From positions 23,234,822-23,298,821 of the forward strand of contig CAIIXF020000008.1 of assembly GCA_903813345.2 (NCBI GenBank): a stretch of 64,000 nt of DNA, read 5' to 3'. This document shows, one piece after another, positions 47,046-57,493 of the stretch. Each line of letters starts with the position of its first letter. Positions within the stretch are counted from its first letter, which is position 1. The notes under the pieces were generated by a model that saw nothing but the letters and a program-made list of their open reading frames with translations, was not told where the DNA came from and ran no database searches. This DNA is from Owenia fusiformis. Its lineage: Eukaryota > Annelida > Polychaeta > Sabellida > Oweniidae. The position numbers and the translations under genes were made by a program.

Positions 47046-47645
47046 TTGATACTCTATTTGTGTGTGGTTATATTTATTAAAAACAATAATGGTGAAGAAT
47101 TATATATTTCTGACCTTAAAACGCCATTTTAATGCAAAAGTCACCATTGTTAACAATAATATTCATATTTTACCTGTTCAATGTTTTATAAGTATTACAA
47201 TTACCATTATATTAGTTTTTGGCAAAGTAAATAATTATAGGGCTCAGACAAGGATCAACTTTATTTACAACTTTTTCATATCTAGTGATGTTTTGAAAAA
47301 ATACTACGTTTAACACAATTCTATGTGTTAAATATTAAACAAAATAATGATAATGTGTTTGTTTTGTTGTTTCAACTGAAAAATCACAATTCATTGCTCT
47401 TGCTCTTAGAGCGGCAGGGCATATATCAGTATGAAAAATCGTAAATACAGTTGATCCTTGTGTGACCCCTACAATAATTTACTTTGCCAAAAACTAATAT
47501 AATGGTTATTCGGATATATGAAAATCATTTGATAGGTAAAATAAGAATAATATCATTGACTTTTGAATAAAAAAGCATTTTACAGTCAGATGTACCAAAT
47601 TTTGACCATTATTGTTTTTAACCATACCCTAATGGACTATCTCTA
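47046..47645. repeat. Palindromic unit inside the left arm (also in the right arm)
   Basis: Segment X (47046-47286) and its inverse X' (47425-47645) share CCATTATATTAGTTTTTGGC, AAGGATCAACT, AAAAACAATAATGG and GGACTATC ends at roughly 70-75 percent. The 140-bp spacer holds AAAATCACAATTCATTGCTC. The same X-spacer-X' block is present inversely at about 49335-49935, so four copies of X lie in one element. Confidence 0.8.
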
Positions 47646-48032
47646 CATATCGATAACTAAATTCTGCGAAATTTGCTTTAAATTTGCATTTTTGGAAACA
47701 CATCTGCTTATACCGATTCAATTCAGAACCACAATAGAAGGTAACTCTTTCATGAAAAACTTCGTCAACTTGACTGAAGATTACTGAATGCAGTCATCAA
47801 TATGACCTCATATTTGGATAACCTCTCGATCTCCTCTGTTAAAATTGTATTTCAAATCAGCAAATTTTATTCAAACCATCATAAAACAGAAATGATCGAC
47901 TGTTATTTTCAAAATGTCAATTGATAAAGTGTATTGCACTACGTGAATTGCAATGGAAAATTGATTTGACATATTAATCTAAACAAAACAATATCGGTCC
48001 ATGATTTCTTGTTAAGGAATTGTATCTTTTAA

Positions 48033-48105
48033 GCTTGGTTGTTTAGTTCAGGTGGTAGAGCATCAGAATCTAGACTAGAAGGTCCCAGGTTTGGTTAGAC
48101 AATTT
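48033..48105 (+). pseudogene. tRNA-like sequence (decayed, possibly SINE head)
   Basis: Reads TTGTTTAGTTCAGGTGGTAG then AGCATCAGAATCTAGACTAG. TAGTTCAGGTGGTAGAGCA is a good A box/D-arm match, and AGAGCATCAGA...GGTCCCAGGTTTGGTT has the spacing of a tRNA-Lys-type anticodon and T arm. The B box (GGTTTGGTTA instead of GGTTCGAATCC) is degraded and the acceptor stem does not pair well. It is either a tRNA pseudogene or the head of a SINE lying in the centre of the foldback element. Confidence 0.5.
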
Positions 48106-48189
48106 TCCCATCCTCCCGCTATATTCTTGTTTATCTTTAATAATACTAGCAATCTATTGTTCGAGTGGGTCACAGCAGCCCAACATGGC

Positions 48190-48960
48190 CGTAAAAATAA
48201 ATCCAAATACCTAGATATTGACTTTTGACCTTGAATTGACATTAACCCATCAGTAATAACTTTGACCTCGAGTCGCCTAATAATGGGTCACCAAGGGCTA
48301 CTTCGTCCCCTGGGTGCCTTTAAAGGCCAAATACCTAGATATACCTTATAATGTTTTTGAACCATAGGTATTGACTTTAACTCCATGTCACCTTAACATG
48401 AGTTGCAAAGGGCCACAGCAGCCCCCAGGGGCTCAAAACTCCAAATACTGAGATATTGACCTTGTAGGAATGACCTTGACCTCAGGACACATATTCATGG
48501 GTCCTCACGTGAAGCAGCATCCCCAAAACACCAAATATTTAGATAGATTTAGATCTATGACCTTGAGATGACCTTGACCCTAAACAATGACATTGACCGT
48601 AGCTCACTTTATCATTGGTGATCAAATGCTACTGGAGACCCACAGTAGCCAACTACCGAGAAATTACCTTGAAATCAGGTCTCCTCATCATTGGTCGCCA
48701 AATGTCACAATTGTTCTCAATTGCCTCAAAACGTCAAATTGCTACATATTGACCTTTGACCTTTAAATTACCTTGACCCATTCAGATCTTGACTTCAGGT
48801 CACCTTATCATTGGTTATGAAGGGTCAAATCATCGGGCAAGTGTTTTAAAAAGCGAACTAACTAAATATTGATATTTTTCCTAGAAATGACCTTGACCTT
48901 TCTAGAATTCACATTTTATGAACAAAAATGAAACATACAAAGTTGAAAACTGACCTTTTG
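48190..48960. repeat. Degenerate GACCTTGACC-rich repeats
   Basis: About six or seven loose units of roughly 110-130 bp with AAATACCTAGATATTGAC, GACCTTGACC, TCAGGTCACCTTATCATTGG and GGCCACAGCAGCCCC motifs. It is the core of the foldback element. Confidence 0.6.
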
Positions 48961-50451
48961 GAAATAAAATTGCTGCATATGTTTCAAAATGTAGGTATGA
49001 GTGCAGGAGCTGCTACAGGTATCACTCTGACATACATCCGTGAACAAATCAAACTTGATGTGATGCAAATCGGCATCTTTTAATTTGACATCCAAGCAGA
49101 ATGTTGGACAAATTGGCTAATTGTTAGATAAACCATCAACACTGGAATTGTCATTTGTCATTGCATTTATAAAGTAATTCCTGCCTCATCACTGTTACAC
49201 CTATTACAACAAGACGTTGCCACGTCTAGATCACTGTCTGCTAGCTAAAAATATCAAATTCACTGCTTGCTTTATCACAATAAACTTTTGTTACAAATAA
49301 GTACAGTAAAACATGCAAATAGAAGGCCCATTTGATATTAATATGTAAAGATAGTCCACTTTCGTGTGGTAATTTTACTGCAACAACTATAATGCCTTTT
49401 TATTCAAAAGTCAATCATTTTATTACTATTTTACCTATGAAATGATTTTTATATATCTGAATAATCGTTATATTAGTTTTAGGCAAAGTAAATTATTGTA
49501 GGGGTCACACAAGGATCAACTCTATTGACGATTTTTCATACTGGTATATGCCCTGCCGCTCTAAGAGCAAGAGCAATGAATTGTGATTTTTCAGTTGAAA
49601 CAACAAAACAAATACATTATCATTATTTTGTTTAATATTTAACACATAGAATGGTGTTAAACGTAGTATTTTTACAAAACATCACTAGATATGAAAAGTT
49701 GTAAATAAAGTTGATCCTTGTGTGAGCCCTATAATTATTTACTTTGCCAAAAACTAATATAATGGTAATTGTAATACTTATAAAACATTGAATAGGTAAA
49801 ATAGGAATATTATTATTAACAAAGGTGACTTTTGCATTAAAATGGCGTTTTAAGGTCAGAAATATATAATTCTTCACCGTTATTGTTTTTAATAAAAAAG
49901 ACCACACCTAAATGGACTATCATACATATCAATATCAAATTTGCCTCCTATTTTATATCCTTGCTGCTATTATTTGAAAAAAATGATTTTTTTCAAACTC
50001 ATCTTTTTGACGGTTGCACCTTGGGGCAAGCCGTTTAGCCCTTTCGTGTCACCTTTTTGACTGCAGACAAGTGAAAACGAATAGTCAATGAACCAAACTA
50101 TAATGCCTTTGGGCCGCTTCTTAGTAATCTACCTCAACATCGGTTAAGACTAACTAAGCCACTTTGGAAGCGATTTGGCGCATACTATTATCTCCTTGTA
50201 CAGCAAAGGTGTAACCATTTCTTAGATTTACCAATCCTGATCAAATAAATAGTGGCTTTGACAACACATATTCGTATCTACACTTAATTTAACAGTCCTA
50301 CAGCAATGATTGCTTCAAGTTAAGGCAACTCCTTTGCCATTATTTATTCATGGGCTTCATGGGCTATCTTGAAAGCCCATGATTTATTTAATTAACTAAT
50401 TCATCAATTTTCTCTCTTTGTATTATTCACTATAGACTGGTGATGTATTAC

Positions 50452-50561
50452 CTTATGTATGTGCTGTATGATTTCAGCATGGCTACAACCCTGGAGAGAG
50501 TTCCCATTTACCTCCAATATCTCATCTCCCACCTCCAGTTCAGCTCTGTCAGCTGGGGATC
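50452..50561 (-). CDS. PALS1: PDZ-domain exon upstream of the PALS1-like exons
   Basis: A 110-nt exon with acceptor CCTATGTTACAG above 50561 and donor AAG|GTAATA below 50452. After two bases completing a split codon (NGA, Gly or Arg) it encodes SPADRAELEVGDEILEVNGN, then SLQGCSHAEIIQHIHK. This is the middle and second helix of a PDZ domain (the GDEILEVNG core, helix alphaB HAEIIQHIHK). The carboxylate-binding GLGF strand must lie in an earlier exon, not found in 50.6-64 kb. Phase 0 exit joins the 41.6-kb exon, which supplies the last strand. Assignment to the PALS1-like gene rests on consistent phases and strand across three junctions. A separate upstream gene is the alternative. Confidence 0.78.
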
Positions 50562-50674
50562 CTGTAACATAGGGAACAAAGGAATATTATTTCTGCAAGG
50601 AGATATTATGGCAGAGCGATGAGAGGGAATATATATGATGTATGAATTGATGTGGTATTTTCATATGAGACTAG

Positions 50675-51660
50675 ACAACAGCAACGCCAAAGCGTAGCAA
50701 ATCCCATCGAACAGCCAAGGATGGCATTTTTACAAACAAAGTATATGGCAAAAATCATAAAATAACACCAAAAATGACCACCATTTTCAAAATGGTTGCT
50801 CACTATAGCCAAATTGTTATCAGAAAGTATGATATGCTTTGAAGTAGGCATATATAAAATTTCAAGAAAATCACACCATGCTTATGAATATTCACATACC
50901 AAATATGAACAAAACCGCTCTAGTAAATAACACAAGTAAAAACGGTGGCCATTTTTCATGCTTATAGTATTCACACACCAAATATGAACAAAACCACTTG
51001 CACTACTTTTCGAGTAAAAACCATTAAAATGGAGGCCATTTTTCAAAATGCCCACCTTCTACCAAAAGTGTCATTAGACATTGTACCATGCTTATAATAT
51101 TCACATACCAAATATGAACAAAATCGCTCTACTACTTTTCGAGTTATAGTAAAAACCGTTAAAAATGGCCACCTTCTACCAAAAGTGTCATTAGACATTG
51201 TGCCATGCTTATTATATTCACATACCAAATATGAACAAAATCACTCTACTACTTTTTGAGTTATAGTAAAAAACGTCTAAAAGGATGTCATTTTTCAAGA
51301 TGGCTGCCATGTGCTTGTTTGATATCTACATTTCTAGCTTTATTAATGTTCCATACTATACTATTTTTTTAAATTTAAAACATATTGCTATTACAGTTTT
51401 ACAAAATATACCTAAATTACTGTAAAATCTGAAAATCTAAAATGGCCACTAAATCCAGCAGCCATTTTGAAAATCAGCTTTCAAACAGAACTTCTACCCT
51501 CATAGGGTATATGTGCACAAAATATGAACAAGATCGGGTCAAAGGTATTTATTTTATTTATTTATATTCGGGTTATTGGCCCGAAGAATGTACGTACACA
51601 TGTACGCGAACGGACGGATAGATGGTCGGAGGCACTCTCTACATCCCTCTGAACTTCATG
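50675..51660 (+). mobile_element. Family-B Helentron/pearl-like element, copy A
   Basis: The left end is ACAACAGCAACGCCAAAGCG, then TAGCAAATCCCATCGAAC. The core has three or four units of about 130 bp with CACATACCAAATATGAACAA, CTACTTTTCGAGTTATAG and AAAATGGCCACC. The right part has GAACGGACGGATAGATGG and CATCCCTCTGAACTTCATGA. The right terminus is damaged compared with copy C. Confidence 0.68.
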
Positions 51661-53460
51661 ATGTCCTCCTTTAAGCAGCTTTTTTGCATCAAAATGACAA
51701 GGATATGACCTCAGAAATACGTCAAAAAGTTAACCTTTTTCACATTCCACTTGTTACAAAAAGGTTTTCACCACTTTCCTTGCACCTCTATTTTCTGCAC
51801 ATATAACCCTATCCAGAAATTGGTTAAATTCATTGCCATATGCATGTTTAATCAACTTTTGGTCATTTGATCTTTCTTATATCTGATTCTTATAATCCTG
51901 CCAAATACACCAAATTTCCATGTTTCTAGGCCTATGATCTCCTCAATTGATACAATGTAAACATTTGTGAGATTGATAGACATATATAGTGTAAGATATA
52001 TGCCAATCAACGTAACTTTGGAAGACCTTTCCAATGGTATATTACACTGTACCAAATATCTTGGTTTTGGCTGTAGAGGGGGGACGGGACTTACTCGACA
52101 CCCTGTATAATTCACTCGTTGGTAAAACAAAAATAGCATCTTAGTAGACTTTGACCATCATTTATATTGTAGACTATTGTGGTAATGAAATACATGTAAA
52201 TATATTAAAAAAGGCTCTAATTGCAATAAAAATTAAATGTGAGAATGCTTTGAAGTTTCTCCTATGAAACTATTCGAAAAATAAGAAAATAGAGATGCAT
52301 AACTACAGCAGCTATAAATATTACATTTACAGCCAAGATCAAATAGCCTTTCACTTTTAGAAAAAATGATTTTGGCATGCATTGGTACTAGGATACAAGC
52401 TAAATGTGATGGTACAGATGTAAAAATAATAATAAACGTAAAAATGTTAGTATCATGTGCCATGTATCACTCCTCCTTGAAAGATGAAATGATGAATCCT
52501 GCCAGTGAAATTAGTGAATTCTGAAAAAATGAACAAGTCCAATTCCATAAGTTTATATTTATGTATTTTGCATTTTTGACTATTTTGTTTGTTATTCTAC
52601 AAAGTATTCAACTGAAGAAAGTATAAGATTAACAAGATAATTTCTGTTCATGCTCTCAGCATTTGGAATTATGAAAGTGGTGAAATACTGTATCTACTAT
52701 AAAATGTCGGTATTTTTGTATTCAATTGTCTCAAACAACCAAAAGATTTTTCTAAAACATTATTTTGTGACTATTTTATTGCAAATGCTCATGGACAAGG
52801 GACACAGTATAGATTCTAGGTTTTTGTCATATACCCCTTAAATACATCCCCATATACATCCCATACACTTCCCTCCAAGGATTTAATTAACTTTTCTTTT
52901 GTTTCGTCTCTTGTAATTTTGTCATTTGTTTATGAATAATCATGCTGTAAACAGGTCAACCCCTCCCTAAGGTATAACCTCTATATATAAACCTATATAA
53001 ACTAAACATGATAAAGGAGGACGGAAAGTATCGCAACAGATTTTGGACAGTCATATGTTAGATTTTGTCTATTTTCTGAAGATTTAAACAGGTGCATATG
53101 TTAGGCCAATGCATTACTTCCAGGAAAAGCACTCATAGAGATGATAAAATAATTTCGACTTTGAGACAGGGAAGATGCAAACAACCCACCCACATGTTTT
53201 TTCTGAAATGTTGTCCTGATTTTCAACCCCTTCCACCCCTGTTTTTTCAATTTGTTGCATCGATATTTCATTTTTTCATTTCATTTTCTCATTTCATTTT
53301 TTCATTTCATGTGTTGCTTTTTGAGACACAGTTACCCCCTTTAAAGGAATAAGTAATATTGTAAAGTGTGATGTTATCTTCCCAGATTGGAATACTCTAT
53401 TTGTGAAAAATAGTTGTTTATGTAAGCATGCTAGTGCCTGGTCTGGTCTGCATGGTCAGT
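51661..53460. other. Mostly unassigned; one transposon end near 52109
   Basis: At about 52075-52109 the plus strand ends ACTCGACACCCTGTATA, which inversely reads TATACAGGGTGTCGAGT, the style of a Tc1/mariner terminus after TA. Its partner end was not found, so this may be a solo or truncated element extending left. A TTTCATTT simple repeat lies at 53265-53310. Confidence 0.4.
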
Positions 53461-53997
53461 TCAAATACTGAACATAATATGTCACTACTTCTTGGTGTAT
53501 GGTTGTGACATAAAAACAGAGGCCATAATAATATGTCACTACTTCTTGGTATTTGTTTGTGACATTAAAAAGTGCCAACAATAATATATCATAATATAAT
53601 TAAAGTGGCCATAACAATATATCACTATTTTTGGTGCTTAAAGGGTTATATAAGCTTCCCGTATAAAAACAATATGGTGGCTCCTAACAAATCTACTGGA
53701 TCAGTCTATTAGGGGAGTGTGGGAAATTCCACTTCATTGAAATTGTCTTCCTGAGGATAAAACTATCAGCAAAGTTTACAAAATGTTTTGTTTCAATAAT
53801 ATTCATTATTCAAAATCAAAGAAATATTATATGATATTGATTAGGAATTTTAAATACCAGTTTCCCATTAAACACATCCAGAAGATCCTGAAACTCCACC
53901 AATAAAAGGTGAAATTGATTTGTCAAAATTAAATTACCCTTTTATAAATGTATAACGATCTATACTGCACTATTGTTACATAAACAGGCTGACGTTT

Positions 53998-55470
53998 TTT
54001 CTGGCTATTAACAGTATATCACTATTTCTGGTGCTTGGTTGTAACATAAAAAGTGGCTATTAACAATATATCACTATTTCTGGTGCTTGGTTGTAACATA
54101 AAAAGTGGCTATTAACAGTATATCACTATTTCTGGTGCTTGGTTATGCCATAAAAAGTGGCTATTAACAATATATCACTATTTCTGGTGCTTGGTTGTGA
54201 CATAAAAGTGGCTATTAACAGTATATCACTATTTCTGGTGCTTGGTTGTAACATAAAAAGTGGCTATTAACAATATATCACTATTTCTGGTGCTTGGTTG
54301 TGACATAAAAGTGGCTATTAACAGTATATCACTATTTCTGGTGCTTGGTTGTAACATAAAAAGTGGCTATTAACAATATATCACTATTTCTGGTGCTTGG
54401 TTGTAACATAAAAAGTGGCTATTAACAGTATATCACTATTTCTGGTGCTTGGTTGTAACATAAAAAGTGGCTATAACAATATATCACTATTTCTTGTGCT
54501 TGGTTGTAACATAAAAAGTGGCTATTAACAATATGTCACTATTTCTGGTGCTTGGTTGTAACATAAAAAGTGGCTATTAACAATATATCACTATTTCTGG
54601 TGCTTGGTTATAACATAAAAAGTGGCTATTAACAATATATCACTATTTCTGGTGCTTGGTTGTAACATAAAAAGTGGCTATTAACAATATGTCACTATTT
54701 CTGGTGCTTGGTTGTAACATAAAAAGTGGCTATTAACAATATATCACTATTTCTGGTGCTTGGTTGTGACATAAAATTGGCTATTAACAATATATCACTA
54801 TTTCTGGTGCTTGGTTATGATATAAAAAGTGGCTATTAACAGTATATCACTATTTCTGGTACTTGGTTGTAACATAAAAAGTGGCTATTAACAATATGTC
54901 ACTATTTCTGGTGCTTGGTTGTAACATAAAAAGTGGCTATTAACAATATATCACTATTTCTGGTGCTTGGTTGTGACATAAAATTGGCTATTAACAATAT
55001 ATCACTATTTCTGGTGCTTGGTTGTAACATAAAAAGTGGCTATTAACAGTATATCACTATTTCTGGTGCTTGGTTATGATATAAAAAGTGGCTATTAACA
55101 GTATATCACTATTTCTGGTACTTGGTTATGCCATAAAAAGTGGCTATTAACAATATATTACTATTTCTGGTGCTTGGTTGTAACATAAAAAGTGGCTATT
55201 AACAGTATATCACTATTTCTGGTGCTTGGTTGTAACATAAAAAGTGGCTATTAACAGTATATCACTATTTCTGGTGCTTGGTTATGCCATAAAAAGTGGC
55301 TATTAACAGTATATCACTATTTCTGGTACTTGGTTATGCCATAAAAAGTGGCTATTAACAATATATTACTATTTCTGGTGCTTGGTTGTGACATAAAAAT
55401 GTGGCCATTAACATTATATCACTATTCTTGGTGCTTGGTGGTGACAGAGGCTACAACAATATGTCACTTC
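53998..55470. repeat. 52-bp minisatellite, about 27 copies
   Basis: The unit is GGCTATTAACAATATATCAC then TATTTCTGGTGCTTGGTTGT and AACATAAAAAGT. Variants (AACAGTATATC, GACATAAAAGT one base shorter, ATGCCATAAAAAGT, ATGATATAAAAAGT) recur in blocks, showing duplication of groups of units. More diverged units at about 53470-53650 mark an older flank. No coding potential. Confidence 0.95.
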
Positions 55471-55950
55471 TCTTTGATGGTGACACCAAAACTACTGATG
55501 CATGGTATAGAATCTTAACTGATAACACAATGAAATGTGTCAATCTGTAAGTGACATTGAACTGATATAGGTCAGAACAAAGAAGTGTCAAATGCTTGAA
55601 AGTAGCACAAAATCAATGGAAGATTATATATTGCTCTATAGGGACATCTTCCAGCTGTCAGTAAGACTCCCATGTAGTTTACTAATCAAGGATAACAGTC
55701 CTTGTTCTATCGATTGAATCCAAAAGAACAATGAGCGATTACATTCAAAATTACTTTTTTCTTCTGTTTGACTTCTGGGGCAGAACTAGAAACACATCGT
55801 GGTGAGAGCTGGAAATTTCTAAAAGGATCAAACAATTTTCAAACTAATGCAAACTTGAAGCCTAATTTCGAAAATAGTCGAGACATTCTTAGAATTTCTA
55901 GCTTTTGGATAAAGTATGAAATGGGCATCTGAATTATGATTGAGGCATGA
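55471..55950. other. Unassigned intronic or intergenic sequence
   Basis: No supported feature between the minisatellite and the next element. Confidence 0.4.
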
Positions 55951-55957
55951 CAGAAAA

Positions 55958-56636
55958 CATGAACAAAATCGCTCTACTACTTTTTGAGTTATAGTAAAAA
56001 ATGTAAACTAACACATGTAAAAATGGTGGCCATTTTGAAAAATGGCCGCCTACTACCTAAAATGTCATTGGAGATTGGGCCATGCTTAAAGTGTTCACAT
56101 ACCAAATATGAACAAAATCGCTCCACTGCTTTTTGACTTACAGTAAAAAATGTTAAATAACACACATAAAAATGGCGGCCATTTTTCAAAATGGCTGCCT
56201 ACTACCAAAAATGTCATTAGACAATGTGCCATGCTTAAAGTATTCATATACCAAATATGAAAAAAATCGCTCCACTATTTTCAAGTTACAGCAAAAATCG
56301 TTAAATGACGTGCAAAGGCAGCCATTTTTCAAGATGGCTGCTATGTATTTCTTCTGTATTTACATTTCTAGCTTAATCAATGTCCTATATAAATTTTTTA
56401 AATTTAAAACATATTGCTATTACAGTTTTATATGCAGTACCTAAATTACTGTAAAATCGGCACTAAAATGGCCGCCATTTTTAAATGAGTGGCCATTTTG
56501 AAAATCTACCCCCATTGGGTATATGTGTACAAAATATGAACAAAATCGGGCCAACGGTATTTGAGTTATTGCCCGGATGGACGGATGGAGGCGTTCCCTA
56601 TATCCCTCCGAACTTCGTTCAATGGGATAATTACAA
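55958..56636 (+). mobile_element. Family-B element, copy B, 5' truncated
   Basis: Begins inside the core (GAACAAAATCGCTCTACTAC) and carries two to three AAAATGGCGGCCATTTTTCA-type units. It ends GCCCGGATGGACGGATGGAG, TATATCCCTCCGAACTTCG and TTCAATGGGATAATTACA. The left end with GGCAACGCCAAAGCG is missing. Confidence 0.65.
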
Positions 56637-56639
56637 CCG

Positions 56640-57490
56640 TCTTGACATTTAACCAACTGAAAGTTCAATTTAATGCTAAATGTCTCCGTGACCCTTTATT
56701 AAGAAAAGCTCATGTTGCCTCAAACTAATTTGTTAGATGACGTTTCATGTCAAAACATTTTGTAATCTAAATCAAATCTACAAGCACTTTTTATTTTCTC
56801 AAAAATTGATAACCCTTCAATATTCTATAATAAATAGAAAAGTGATGATTATTTAAACTAAGCTGACACACAGTAACAAATCTTGTGTTGGTACTTCAGA
56901 GAAAAGGTAAAATTTCTATTTGAGCAGATATACAATATCAAAGTATCATTCCACCATTTTATTCATAGAACAAAGTGTTGCTATGAATTTTGAGTTGACA
57001 TTCAATCATCCCTTTTGGTGTTAGGTTTAAGCTTGTTTATGCAAGAATGCCACTGCACTGATAAGTAATGTCTTCTTGACATTTCAACTGAGATGAATTT
57101 GCCACTATGGTCCAATGCACGCAACCCAATGATTTTAGGCATTTGAGTAAGATTTAGGAGAACCTAAATCTCGAATGATCTTCATGAAATTACAATAATT
57201 TCAACTACTCAGTTTTCTCATTTCATACCCACTGCAATAACCTACTCTTATAATGAATTCAATTTGTTATAATAAAATTGAATAAAAATAAGGGAAATGA
57301 TGTGCGGAAGTGAAAGCAATGGAGTTATTTTACTTTTTTGATTATTCACAGAAACAAATGCATGATTTTAATAAAAGAAAACAAGGCATTTTAGGCCACG
57401 ACATTAAATGGTAAGGCTGCCAATAAACTTTTTATATACTCCTAGGGTACAAAAATCTCTACAGTACCAAATGCAGAGAGAAATGTGAAC
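56640..57490. other. Unassigned sequence
   Basis: No supported feature. I looked for the missing first half of the PDZ domain on the minus strand and did not find it. Confidence 0.4.
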
Positions 57491-57493
57491 CAG

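Larger units (their letters stand above)
46791..50188. mobile_element. 3.4-kb foldback element with ~850-bp inverted arms
   Basis: The left arm (46791-47650) and right arm (49330-50188) are inverse copies at roughly 85-90 percent by eye. Ends are ATAGTGTGCGCCAAAAC and, inversely, ATAGTATGCGCCAAATC. Strong matches include GACACGAAAGGGCTAAACGG, GAATTATATATTTCTGACCT and GCTCTTGCTCTTAGAGCGGC. Each arm contains its own internal palindrome. The centre (47650-49330) holds a tRNA-like segment and a field of GACCTTGACC-rich degenerate repeats. No transposase, polymerase or capsid-like frame is seen. The family is unknown to me. Confidence 0.82.

Noticed and set aside
46791-50188. Polinton-type origin, suggested by the very long terminal repeats
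   Set aside because: The unit is only 3.4 kb and shows no polymerase, integrase or capsid-like frame; long inverted arms alone do not identify the group.
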